Positions 10,790 to 22,186 of a stretch of 64,000 bases of DNA are shown piece after piece (positions within the stretch are counted from its first letter, which is position 1; every line of letters begins with the position of its first letter). Position numbers and translations under genes: made by a program. The DNA comes from Primula veris. Taxonomy: Eukaryota > Streptophyta > Magnoliopsida > Ericales > Primulaceae. The DNA is taken from assembly GCA_963682055.1 (NCBI GenBank), contig OY821750.1, positions 14,386,501-14,450,500 of the forward strand. The letters run 5' to 3'. The notes under the pieces are model-generated. The model was not told where the DNA came from. It did not search any database and worked only from the letters and a program-made list of their open reading frames with translations.

Positions 10790-11650
10790 ACCTGTTCGAA
10801 ATTTTGTATTAGATTTAAAAAAAATTGTATTATATTATTAAGAATTTTTTTATTAGATTGTTAAAAAAATTATATTAGATTGTCAGAAGAAATCGTATTA
10901 AATTTGTCAAATTGTATTAGATTTGTCTAAAAAATCGTGTTAGATTGTCAAATTTTTTGTATTAAATTGTCCAAAAAATTGAATTAAATTGTAAAAAATA
11001 TAGTATTAGATTGTCAAAAAATTGTATTAGATTGTCACAAAAATTGCATTAGATTATCAAAATTTTGTATTAGATTGTCAATTTTTTTTATTAAATTGTC
11101 AAAAAATTGTATTAAATTGTCAAAAAAAATCGTATTATATTGTCAATTTTTTTGTATTAAATTTCCCAAAAACTTGAATTATATTAAAAAAAAATTGTAT
11201 TAGATTGTCAACAAAAATTGTATTAGATTATAAAAAAATTTGTATAAAATTGCCAAATGTTGTATTAGATTGTCAATTTTTTGTATTACATTGTCAAAAA
11301 AATTGAATTATATTGTCAAAAATTGTCTAATAGATTGTCAAATAAATTATAATATATTTTTAAAAAATTTGTATTAGATTGTAAAAAAAAAATGTATTAG
11401 ATTGTCATAAAAATTGTATTAGATCGTCTATTAGATTGTCAAAAATTTATATTAAATTATCAAAAACTTGTATTAGATTGTTAAAAAAATTGTATTAATT
11501 GTTTTTATTTTTTTTTCAAGTTTTTGTATTAGATTGTCTTTTAGATTGTCACAAAAAATCCATTACATTGTCTATTAGATTGTCAAATTTTTGTATTACA
11601 GTGTCGAACATTTGCAATAGATTGTTAAAAAAAATTTATTAGATCATCAA
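10790..11650 (+). repeat. About 20-bp minisatellite TTGTATTAGATTGTCAAAAAA
   Basis: About 40 degenerate copies of a unit with core GTATTAGATTGTCAAAAA differ by A-run length and small changes (TAAATTGTC, TAGATTATC). The unit differs from the arrays on either side. No ORF is supported. Confidence 0.9.
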
Positions 11651-12049
11651 AAATATTGAATTTTTTTTTATTTTTTTTAAATTTTTTTTTAAATTTTTTC
11701 TAAAAAAAAACAATATTTTTGGATTTTTTTTTAGAATTTTTTATTTTTTTCCAAACCCTCTAATTTCCTCGTATTCACATTTTGCCCTAAAATATATAAT
11801 TACATATACAGTAACACATACTATATAAGAAACAAGTAAATCCTCTCTCTCTCTCTCTCGCTTTTTGTCTCTCTCTTTCTACAGGTTAATTTACTCTCCC
11901 GCCTCTATTTTATTGTTATTTACTTATATTTATGTATATTAATAATATTATTATGATTGTTTTTTATTAGTTTTTATTACCTTGTTCTAATTTCGGACAA
12001 TTAATTAATAACGTTGTCAAACATGAATACAAAAATTCTTTTAAGGTTT
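11651..12049. other. Low-complexity AT-rich spacer
   Basis: Long T and A runs are followed by a CTCTCTCTC microsatellite near 11845-11860. Nothing gene-like is seen. Confidence 0.6.
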
Positions 12050-13400
12050 GAATATGAAATTGTTTACTTTTTTACTTTCAACTTTAGCCTTGTTTTCTTG
12101 CATCTTTTGATTTAATTTTGGCCACCCTTTTTGCTTATTAAGTTATAGTAGTACCTTATTTGTCTGACTATTTTTTTAATATATTTTTGAGTTTCAACTT
12201 TAGGCTTGTTTGTTTGCAGCTTTTAAAGTCACCCAAATAAGTTATAGTACCTTATTTGGCTGACCATTTTTCAATTTTTTCTTAATTTTCAACTTTAGTA
12301 TTTTTTGCTAATATGTCGTAGGCCACTCTGATTTTATTTTTATTTTTTTTTCGAATTTGGGATCGTTTGTTATGCAGCTTTTTAGCTTACCTTTTTTACT
12401 TATAAGTTATATCTTAATCTTATCTGACTGAGCATTTTTTAATTTAGTTTTGAGTTTCAATTTTAGACTTGTTTTCTTTAGAGCAGTTAAGTGTAGTTTT
12501 TTGCTAATAAGTTGTAGCTTATTTGGCTGACCATTTATAAAAATAATTTTCCGATTTTAAACTTTGGGAGTGTTTGCTATGCATCATTTATGGTCACCCT
12601 TTTTTGCTTTTAAGTAATAGTACCTTATTTGGCTGACCGTCTTAATTTTCAATTTCAGCCTTTTTTGCTTTGCAACATTTAAGTTTACCTTTTGGCTGGC
12701 CAAATTAAATAATATTTTTTATTTTTAACTATGCAGCTTTTAAGGTCACCCTTTTTTGCTTATAAGTTATACTACCTTATTTGTTTGACCATTTTTTATT
12801 TTATTTTTAACTTTAAGCTCTTTTGCTTTGCAACATTTAAGGTTGCCTTTTTTGCTAATAAGTTGTTGCTTATTTGGTTGACCATTTTTAATTTATTTTT
12901 TATTTTCACTTTTAGGCTTTTTTGCTTTGCAACAATTAAGGTTACCTTTTTTGCTAATAAATTGTAGCTTATTTGGCTGACCATTATAAATATTATTTTT
13001 GATGTTAAACTTTGGGAGTGTTTGCTAAGAAGCTTTTAAGGTCACCCTTTTTTGCTTATAAGTTATAGGAGTAGTATCTTATTTGGCTGACCAGTTTTTT
13101 TTTCAACTTTAGGCTTTTTTGCTTTGCCGCTTTTAATAAGTTCACCTTTTTTTACTAATAAGTCGTGGCTTATTTTGCTGACCATTTTAATTTATTTTTC
13201 ATTTTCAAATCTAGTCTTGTTTGTTTTGCAGCAATTAAGGTTGCATTTTTTGCTAATAAGTTGTGGCTTATTTGGCCGAACATTTGAAAAATCATTTTAG
13301 ATTCTAAACTTTGGGAGTGTTTGCTATGCAGCTTTTAAGGTCACATTTTTTGCTTAGAAGTTGTAGCTTATTTGGCTGACCAATTTTATTTTATTTTAAT
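12050..13400 (+). repeat. About 100-115-bp tandem repeats 5' of the REIL gene
   Basis: About twelve copies each include a TTTGCTTTGCAGC block, a TTTAAGGT(CAC/TAC)CTTTTTTGC block and AAGTTGTAGCTTATTTGGCTGACCA. Two variants can be told apart: one has GGTCACCCTTTTTTGCTTATAAGTTATAG and sometimes TTTGGGAGTGTTTGCTATG; the other has GGTTACCTTTTTTGCTAATAAGTTGTAG. They tend to alternate, so the array looks like a higher-order dimer. The last copy ends about 600 bases before the REIL start codon. Confidence 0.88.
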
Positions 13401-14011
13401 CTTTTTTTTTTATGAAAAACCTACATGTTTAAGGCTGAAACAATCCAGTTTTTTTTTATCCGAGTCGCAAATAAGTTAAGTTTATTTACATAAAGATTGC
13501 AATTAAACTAGCCCTTCAGCTATGGTAACTTTTAAAAGTGTTACTTTATGTTACGATTTGTTAAGTTGATCTTGAGATCCCAATTAAATTTCTTGATCCA
13601 TAAAAAAGGAGCCAAAGCCATTTGGCTGATATTTAAACTCCTGTTAAAATTAGAATCGTGTTCTTACTGAGAAAGGTTTACTTTAGTTTTATTTCTCATT
13701 TGTATGATGTTCAGATTTCCTGTAAACACGCTGATCCGAGTTGTATTTTAAACTCTTGTCCTTGACTTGAAATGAGGACGAACAAAAAGTAGTTGCTTGA
13801 ATTTGTAAATCCATAAGTTCCGATTGAGATTGTTTAGATTCTTGCGGATATTTCGAGTCTTCTCTCCGTATATCATTATTCATGATGTCTTTATATCACT
13901 ATACAATATAGTCCTAATCGGGTATGATTCTTATCTTCCGTTTTTTTTTTCTCAAAACAGAATTACGCTGTAATTGAAATTGATAAACCAAAAATCTAGA
14001 GGGAGGGGAAT
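13401..14011 (+). other. Upstream region of the REIL gene
   Basis: This lies between the tandem array and the REIL start codon and should contain the promoter and 5' UTR. I see no clear TATA box or transcription start. The start codon at 14012 has a purine-rich lead (GAGGGAGGGGAAT). A minus-strand ORF at 13689-13883 has no recognisable domain and is not called. Confidence 0.4.
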
Positions 14012-17000
14012 ATGCCTGGGTTAAGCTGCAACGCTTGCAACAAAGAATTTAAAGATGACTCTGAACAAAAATCACATTACAAGTCTGAATGGCACCGCTA
14101 CAATCTCAAGCGCAAGGTCACCTACTAATTAATTTGTTTATAGCATTTATTTATTTTACATATACCCACACTTATCACTTTTTTAGTCTAATGTAGAAGA
14201 GAAATAAACATATATTCTGTCAGAAAGGTATTTACCTTGTTTCCTCAGCAAGTTTTGTGAATGGTCAAGATTTTGTTACATTATACACATTGCTATACAA
14301 TCTCAAGCGCAAATTAATTTTCTTGTTTGTGCCATTTATATTTTTACATATATTGTTGTGATTTGATGTAGTAGTGATATATCACTTGGTCTGTGAGAAA
14401 GGGATGAATTGTACTTTGTTTCCTTCCTCAGCAAGTTATAACTACTGCTTGAAAGATCACACCCTCTTATATGTTTAATTGTTTTCATTCACTGGGCTTA
14501 GCATTATGAAACATTCATCAAGTGTTGTATCTTGTTAGTTATATTCCTTTGTTTAAGATTGAAAGTTATTCCAATGGAAGAAATTTTGGTTCATGTTTCC
14601 TCGATGACGATTCTCTTTGTAACCTTTCCTAAGTGAATGATGGTATCTAAAAGGTGACATCTTTCTTTTCTAATTTAAGATGTCATGCCAATAATAATTG
14701 TCTTCAAAGTTCTAACTAACGGTGGATCTTAAAATACAAAAATAGTGAAACCATCTCATTTCCTTAAAGAACAACCTAGGAACTTGTTCCTCATCTGGAG
14801 GTTGTATTTGTCTCACAAGAGGGTATGATCTGCCACCTTGGATCTAAAACTATTGTTAATGACTGCCTATATAAAGAAGGAATATGGTTTCATAAATTTT
14901 CAGAAATAAAAACATGTTTTCTGGCAACGCTACAGTTTTTCTGCAGCCACTGCTATTTTCTTGGCAGCCAATTGATAGAAGTCTGAAATGGCGAAAGAAC
15001 TTATATCAACAATTTTTTTATTAATTTTACGAGGGTAATTCAGTATTTTGTTATTAGTTGTAGTTATATCGATCAATTCTTAGTTCAAGATCTCATAAAC
15101 TAGTTAATTTTTTGTTTTGTTTTTTCATTTGTTTATAATCTTATAAGTTTCGGTCTTCTCAGAAGTTATTTTGGAGTTTAATGATAGAAGAGAATGAGCC
15201 TTATATGGTTGCAAATATCTTTCGTTTTTTAATAGATATTGTTCTGACATTAGATAGTGGATCAGGTTGCTGGAGTTCCAGGAGTGACAGAACCACTCTT
15301 TCTTGCTAGACTATCCGCTCTTGCTCAAGAGAAAAAACCCTCTAATGAAACTCCAATGTTATACACTTGTGGCCTTTGTGCCAAAGGATATAGAAGTTCA
15401 AAAGCTCATTCTCAACATTTACAGTCACGAGGTCACTTGGCTCGAGTAGCTTCTCAAGGTTCGAGTGATTTAAATGAGGATAATGCGATTATTAAACCTC
15501 TTTCAGACCGCGTCCCAACCAAACTTCCCCAGAAGAGAGAAAAATACGAAGAAGAGAGTGACGAAAGCGAGTGGGAAGAGGTTGATGTCGATGAAGAATT
15601 GGTTAGCGAAGCTATGGATTCTTTATCTCATTTGAATACTAATAACAATGATCATACAAGCGGTGATCAAATGGATGGAGATGAAGAAGATGATGAAGAT
15701 GATGGTTTTGAGTTAGATCCAAGTTGCTGTTTTATGTGTGATTCAAAGCATGATACAATTGATAATTGTATGGTTCACATGCATAAGAAACATGGCTTCT
15801 TTATTCCAGATGTGGAGTATTTGAAAGATCCTGAAGGGCTTCTTACTTATCTTAGTCTCAGAGTAATACATTTTGTATATCCAATCTAATACTCCATTAT
15901 TGCTTCTTTATAATTTTCCCTAAACTTGTGGTAAAATATAACTTTTCAGTTTTGCGAAACAACTTTGAATTTACATGAAACATCAACTTGCCATTCAACT
16001 TCTCTATTTTTATTTTATGTTTTTTTAACGTTGATCTATTCTCATACATTACAAATATTTACATATCTGTAAGGAAACATTTGATGGAACATGTTTGAGA
16101 AATGCAGTTTAAGAAACATCTCGGCAAGTTCATGGAGAACTGTTTTTAGCTTAAAATCTATTAAATTGCTGCCCAGATTTGTGATAAATGGTGCGTGTGC
16201 TCTCGTTGTGGTAGTGTTCTGGACAATTTTAACTATACAGGTTATACTTAGATAACAATATGTGCTGCTTGTGGGTAGCATATATCATTTGTAAATGGTA
16301 TAAGCTAACTTCATAAAGTTAAGAACCTCACCTTTTTGCTATTTGCATCGACTAAATTAGTCTGTTTCTTAATTTACATCTTCTAATCCATTTTTCAGGT
16401 TAAAAGAGATTTCATGTGTTTGTATTGTAATGAGAGATGTCACCCTTTTAGTAGCTTGGAAGCAGTCAGGAAACATATGTCTGCAAAAAGCCACTGTAAA
16501 GTACATTTTGGTGATGGTGGAGAAGAGGAAGAAGCTGAGTTGGAAGAATTCTATGATTACAGCAGCAGGTCTTTCCCGCTGCTATTTTATACTAATATGC
16601 AATTGTGGAATATCATTGTTTTATGCCAATTTATAATCTTTCAAAACCAGTACAGCATACAATTATATTTGTAGTATAATAAACTACAATTCTTAAGATT
16701 TTGGTTTGCCTACTATCAAACAATTACTAAACCAATTTATCGAAATTCGTGAGTGCATCAAAGTCTGAATAATGTATTAGCATTGGCATACTAAGTATTA
16801 GCTTATGTAAAGATTTCTGTTTAGTACACGTTTAATCTATCAATGAGCAAGTAACAAGTGCTTTTAAGTTGAATTTTAATCTAGGTGTACCAACTACCAA
16901 CTGTTCCATTTTGCTTATATTGGTATCTAAATTCTAATTTAACAGTACATTATTGTTTGGTTCGAAAATTTGATTTTTTAACCATTACTGTATTTAGACT

Positions 17001-18134
17001 CACCTTTTATCATTTATGCCTGAGGGAATTACTTTCTTTGTTAATAGTTATGTGGGAAATGATGGAAAACATCTGGTGGGTGCAACAGATGAATCGGATA
17101 ATACTGTTGAGCTTGGTACAGGTGGATCTGAGCTCATCATAACAAGGAGAACAGATGATAAAACATCAACTAAAATGTTGGGATCTCGTGAATATCTGCA
17201 ATACTATCGTCAGAAACCGCGTCCATCACCTGCAAATGATGTCGCTATTTCTTTGGCATTAGCTTCGAGGTATGTTTCACTATAAATTTTTCATTGTCGG
17301 TGTCTGTTCCGATTTCCGATCATTTTAATCGGATGACTTGAACGTAGAGTTTTTCGCTAAAAGGGGGCTAACTTTGTTGGTATGCCTGCACTAGGCAGTG
17401 TGTAAATATAGGGGAATTTCTCCATCCCCTCACCAACGCACACTTGTATAAACAATTAACATTTGTATAAACAATTAACACTTGTATAAACAATTATTCC
17501 ATAAGAAAATAAACCAAAACGGAACATTCCTTTCAACCAAAATTTTCTTTAAAATATGTATTATCAGCTTTTCGCAATACCATATTAATCTATCCTTGCA
17601 TCTCCTTCCAAAGGCACCAATTGACAGTAACAGCGTTTTTGTCTATTTCGTCCCCCTATCAACATCAGTAGTGTTCTAATGTACCTGGCACATTCAGTAC
17701 TCAAACTAGTTAGAGGGAAAATAATGTAAATATTAAATGAAAGAAGAAACATGAAATATAATAACGAAGTAACTGCTGGAAGGCGTCATTGTTAACCTCA
17801 TGGCTTCTCTTATAAACAGGCCCTGAATACCAATTTGCAATTATTTAGAAGCTTTAATTACGATGGCATACATGTCGGCATGAAAACTTCGTTTGCAAGT
17901 TTTGAGTTTTCCTACAGATAGTGTGTCATCATAAAATTGTTCGTATAGTAATGGTACAATTTTTATGTTAATAGGTACAGAAGCATGGGGCTATCGACTG
18001 TCCTGTCGAAAGAGCACTTGGTTAGAATAAAGGTAATGAAAGAGATGAACCGAAGGGGAGTGGAGGCCATGCGATCTAAGATAGGCATGAAGAGTAATGT
18101 CATTCGTAATCTTCCAAACAATGTCCCTTATTAG
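14012..18134 (+). CDS. REIL: REI1-like cytosolic 60S maturation factor (C2H2 zinc finger)
   Basis: Five exons, 14012-14116, 15266-15862, 16399-16568, 17048-17269 and 17975-18134, give 417 residues with GT-AG introns and consistent phases; Arabidopsis REIL proteins are about 400 residues. Zinc fingers: C6-X2-C9...H22...H28 in exon 1; C70-X2-C73...H86...H92 in exon 2; a CFMC...HMHKKH finger late in exon 2; and CLYC...H...H in exon 3. An acidic stretch (EEESDESEWEEVDVDEE) separates fingers 2 and 3. The end, SNVIRNLPNNVPY, is a conserved plant REIL ending. Yeast Rei1/human ZNF622 relatives act in the cytosol to recycle biogenesis factors from pre-60S subunits; Arabidopsis REIL genes support growth in the cold. 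The stop codon coincides with a MITE insertion. The start is the only ATG that supplies finger 1. I saw no break. Confidence 0.93.
14090..14455 (+). repeat. Tandem duplication of the exon 1/intron 1 junction of REIL
   Basis: The segment starting GCTACAATCTCAAGCGCAA at the end of exon 1 recurs about 200 bases later inside intron 1 (near 14291). Matching downstream blocks follow in the same order: AATTAATTT.CTTGTTT...CATTTAT, ATCACTT, AGAAAGG, TTGTTTCCTCAGCAAGTT. In the second copy the bases after GCGCAA are ATTAAT rather than GGTCACC, so the splice donor is absent there. Confidence 0.75.
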
Positions 18135-18503
18135 AGCATCCGCACCAGCTACCTCACTCATGCAACTTTGACCATCAAAATTTTTATATCAAAATTACCG
18201 AAATGAAAAAATTGAAAATTTCATCATATAGTTCTAACCATAAACTACGTGATTAACTTTTGAAATAATTTTTTTCGGCAATCTAAGTATGAAAAAATTA
18301 TCAGTCAAAATTGTACGTATTTTCGTAGGGGACATTTGTGAGTATTAATCTGGGAAATCATATGCATTACTCGTATATGAGGTGAATTTTGTGTTTTCTT
18401 AAATTTAAGGTATTTATAGGGTTCCTGATACATGTCACTTTTTATACCATAATCATCAAATTTTAAGGAAAAATATGTTTTGAGAAATCAGATGCGGATG
18501 CTC
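18134..18503. mobile_element. 370-bp MITE (PIF/Harbinger-like) inserted in the REIL stop codon
   Basis: The ends are GAGCATCCGCACC on the left and the reverse complement GAGCATCCGCATC on the right (18491-18503). Perfect TTA target duplications flank it at 18131-18133 and 18504-18506. A 3-bp TTA duplication and short GAGCATC termini fit a Tourist/Harbinger-type MITE. There is no coding capacity. The duplicated TTA overlaps the REIL codons TAT TAG, so the stop codon's G is the first base of the MITE. Confidence 0.85.
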
Positions 18504-18506
18504 TTA

Positions 18507-19246
18507 GTTCTTGTCACTAGTCATCATTGGCTTTTAGCATACCCGACTCTGGAAAAGAAACCCATTTGGAGCCAAATGGTTCGGTATCATTTTGTTATTT
18601 CATATGTCGTGTTGTGCATCTATCCTCGATGTGAGTTGGAAGAGAGTATTCATACTCATGTTTTTGAGGTTTTGTTGCCGGATCTAAACTTGTACTCATT
18701 TTATCCTTCTTTTCTTGAGTTGTTTTAGAAATATTTCCATTTCCACCTTTTGCATTCATTTTGTGGATGGCAACTTAGCTGAGTAATTTTATTTTTCTTC
18801 ATGTTGGTGAACATTACTTTTGCTCGTCCTGTCTGACGCTTTGCTACAGTTAAAACTTTTATAAATCTCACACATTTTGACTCTGTTTGTTTTGGCGAAA
18901 AATCATGGAAAGAAAATAAATTCTGGTAAAATAATATTTCTTCGTGGTTAAACTGATCGGATATATTAGAATCTTGTAAAATATTTTATTTTGAAATAGA
19001 AAAAAGATAGGAAAACAACTTTCCTTAATTTTGGTGATGAAATATTTTTCAAAGCCTGACAGAGGAAGATTTGGCACTTTCTAAATTTATTCACGCGTAG
19101 CACTATCCATCTAATAGTATATATATATAGAATGCATGCGTACAGCGTAGTAATGCAATATCACCACAAAAGAAATTCCTTTCTACCTTAATTTCCTTTT
19201 CTCTCCCAAGTGAAGGTTAGATTTTTTCTTGATTATTGATTCTCGA
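18507..19246 (+). other. REIL 3' flank / likely 3' UTR and spacer
   Basis: This is the sequence that followed the stop codon before the MITE arrived. It is pyrimidine-rich and AT-rich with no domain-bearing ORF. A TATATATATATAG run is near 19122, and a CT-rich leader-like stretch lies near 19165-19210. These could be the core promoter of something disrupted by the next element, but no gene is visible. Confidence 0.4.
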
Positions 19247-19459
19247 GCAATATTTGAGGCTGGATTTTTTTATTACAATTTTTCTGAAAAAACGCACAAA
19301 TCGTAAATTTTTTTGTACAAACCGTAAAGACAAAGTACAGACCGTAGATTAAATTTACGGTTTGAATTTCAGTACAAACTGTACATTTAATCTACAGACC
19401 GTAGATTTTTTGTACGGTTTTGCTGTAATTTACAGAAATTATATACCAGTCCCTGCATT

Positions 19460-20030
19460 TCATAAAAACTGAATATTGGTCCTATCAAATAAAAATACTG
19501 ATTTTTTTTAAAATTAAACATGAACTTTCTTTATAAAACACTAAATGACATATTCTTAAAAATATAGATAAAATAAAAATGCTAAATATTTTAGACATGA
19601 TTTTTTATATATATAAATTTGGTCAATTCTAATAATTTCAAAAAATAAACACAAACCTAAACTTAGACAAATTTATCCAAAAAAATTTGATTTGACAAAT
19701 TTCATTTTTAGTTGATTTGATAAATTTTTTAGTTTATTAGAGTTGCAATATTGGTTCTATCAATAAAAATACTCCAATTTTTAAAATTAATCATGACTTT
19801 TTTTTAATTATAAAGATGAATTTTTTTTTATAAAAAACTAAATGTACTATTCTTAAAAATATAGATAAAATAAAAATGATATTTTTATAAAATACTAAAT
19901 CTTTAGATATGATTTTTTATATATATAAATTTGGTCAATTCTAATAATCTCTCAAAATAAATACAAACGTAGACTTAGACAAATTTACTCAAAAAAAATT
20001 GATTTGACAAATTTCATGTTTTGGGTTCAT
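19460..20030 (+). repeat. Tandem duplication of about 0.3 kb inside the Mutator-like element
   Basis: Two AT-rich copies start near 19472 and 19747 (AATATTGGT.CTATCAA) and share, in order, TCTTAAAAATATAGATAAAA, GATTTTTTATATATATAAA, TTTGGTCAATTCTAATAAT and TTGATTTGACAAATTTCAT. The offset grows from 275 to 312 bases because of indels. Confidence 0.8.
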
Positions 20031-20367
20031 CATGTTGCATTTTTGTGAAGTGTATAACTTGACATTTATTGATTGTTTTAGTTTCACTCTTTTTGCAAGT
20101 TTTAGTAGGTGAAGTAAGAAATATGAAACAATTGAAATCATACATTTACATGTACATACTGAATAGTTATTAGAGCTGTAATATGATAATATTGGTTTGT
20201 TTTTCAACACTTGGATAACTCAATATGAAAGATTAACTAAATTGCCAATTTGGTGCCAATTGTCATTTTTTTTAATAAAACAATGATAAATTATATAAAT
20301 TTCATAAAACATATTAGTTAACATGATACATCACATAATTTTATTTGAGCCTCATCAAAACCAGTTT

Positions 20368-21277
20368 TCAAAAACTTGGAAAAAAGAGTATTCTACATAA
20401 AAATAAAATAATATCATACATGTAACCGAGAGGAAACCTAGGGAATCCTTCAGGTGGGTCGATATCAGCAGGCAACCCTTCACACGGTCTAACAGGCAGT
20501 AGCAGGGTTATTGCCCACATATCAAGAAACATCACCGTTCCGCTTACTCCGATAGATTTAACCCGCACCAATTTGCATAAATTAGCATCCAACAAGGCCA
20601 GAAGAGCTGATCCCCAACTATACTCTGCACATGTGTCAAAATTCTTAAGAAAAGGTAGAGACCATAGTGGAATCTGATAACTGCTCTTACCTGAAAATAC
20701 ATGTGTACCAAGTAATAATAACATGGCAGTCATAGACTGATATAACAAGCGCTTCTCAGTAGGCTCGGGGGTAATTCACCGAAAGTATGTAACATCCAAT
20801 CAAGTTTAATGTTAAACAGTTTGTATCAACTTGATTGTCAGCAGGTCTAACACTCAACAAGCTCTATACAAAATTCAACATGCTCGTCTTGTTATCATTC
20901 CTCTCCGATCGGGTAACAGCACGACCATCCACCCTCAGACTAAGCATGATCTCTACATTCTCTAACGATATCCCCAACTCTCCACCGACAATATGGAACG
21001 AGTAGGTCTCATCACGCCACCTATCAACTAAGGCTGTAAGGAAGGCTCGATCTACGGTATAATTACCTATTTTGTGAATACCGTAAAAACCCGCTCCAAT
21101 CATATTTTGTACCACTCTTTCAGGCGTCGGTATCTGCCAACTATAATTATATAACCGTATCTTGTTCGCATTCCCTCTCCTCGCTTCTCTTCCAACCTCC
21201 CAAGTCTGATTTGAAATATGACCGGTCTGACATAAAATGCTCGTCTTACCTTTAATCTGTGGATCTATCTGAGCCAT
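20368..21277 (-). pseudogene. Plant mobile domain (PMD/MAIN-like) gene remnant
   Basis: Two minus-strand coding blocks match the plant mobile domain of MAIN/MAIN-LIKE and 'phosphatase 7 long form homolog' proteins. The first (21277 down to 20864) has GHISNQTWEVGREA, RVVQNMIGAGFYGI, ALVDRWRDETYSFHI and SLRVDGRAVT. The second (about 20775 down to 20368) has EKRLLYQ, LLLLGTHVFSGKS, EYSWGSALLALLD and MFLDMWAI. The central part normally lying between VDGRAVT and the ADKS-like motif is missing, and stop codons lie between the blocks. A gapped, non-functional copy is therefore more likely than a spliced gene. PMD genes are known to ride in plant transposable elements. Confidence 0.8.
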
Positions 21278-22186
21278 GAAGAACCTGTATTAAACATTAT
21301 ATAAAACTAAACAATTTGTCAGAAAATGTTAGTCTATAAAATATAGTTGGTAAAATATATCTATCTAGAGAGTAATTAGGCCAACAAATCATGCTCGCTT
21401 TTCTATAATGTTAGATTAGTTAATATTCCACAAAAACAAGTTATAACTAATATTTATGCAAACAAAGTAATTAAAAAAAGCCTAATTTTATAAAACAGCT
21501 AATTTTCAAAACGGGTAAATATTAATAAACCCTAACTATTTTTATTTTTCCCAATCGAAACAAGATAAGGAACATACACATTTAATGATAACCAAACAAT
21601 TATTAATAAATATCTAAATAAATAAATTTGAATAAAAACTCTATTTTTTTATAAAACGGGAAAAATATCAACAACCCTAATTTTCTTTAATTAATATAAA
21701 CAAACAACAAGAAATTATAACTGTACAAACAACAAGAAATTCTAAGTGAATAATCAATTAATCAAATGACATATTTTATATATTTTTCCCTATTTTGCAA
21801 ATTAAAACTATATAAAATAAATAATAAACTAGGGAATAAAGAAATATCTTCAATTAGGGTATCTAATTCGGTGAGTTAAAGATAAACGTTGTTTAATCGG
21901 ACGAAATTTGATGGTTATGGTATTTATTTTGGTTGATTAGTGATGATTTGAGTTTTTTTTTCCTTAAACTTCTCTGGGTTTTTTTTAATGAGAGATGTTT
22001 TCTCTGTTTAAATGACGCAGGGACCAAAAGTGTAATTTCTAAAAATTCAGGTAAACCGTAGATAATATGTACGGTTTGCACTGAAAACACAAACCGTAAA
22101 TAAAATGTACGGTCTGTATAAAAAATTTACGGTCTGTGCGTTTTTTCAGAAAAATTGTAGTGTAAAAATCCACCCTCGCAATATTT

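Larger units (their letters stand above)
19256..22177. mobile_element. Mutator-like element (2.9 kb) carrying a PMD gene remnant
   Basis: A perfect 9-bp target duplication, GCAATATTT, lies at 19247-19255 and 22178-22186. The termini are GAGGCTGGATTTTT on the left and, reverse-complemented, GAGGGTGGATTTTT on the right. Long inverted repeats (at least 150 bp) share CAATTTTTCTGAAAAAACGC and many ACCGTAAATTT / TACGGTTTG motifs. A 9-bp duplication with long terminal inverted repeats is the Mutator-like signature. No transposase domain is visible; the only coding remnant is a plant-mobile-domain gene on the minus strand. The element is therefore non-autonomous, or belongs to the MULE group that carries PMD genes. 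Confidence 0.88.

Noticed and set aside
9098..11650. CRISPR-like arrays of short direct repeats
   Set aside because: Units are contiguous, degenerate minisatellites without unique spacers, and this is a eukaryotic genome.
20368..21277. Intact spliced PMD gene
   Set aside because: The central segment between the two conserved blocks is too short and holds stops in every frame I read, so pseudogene is the safer call.
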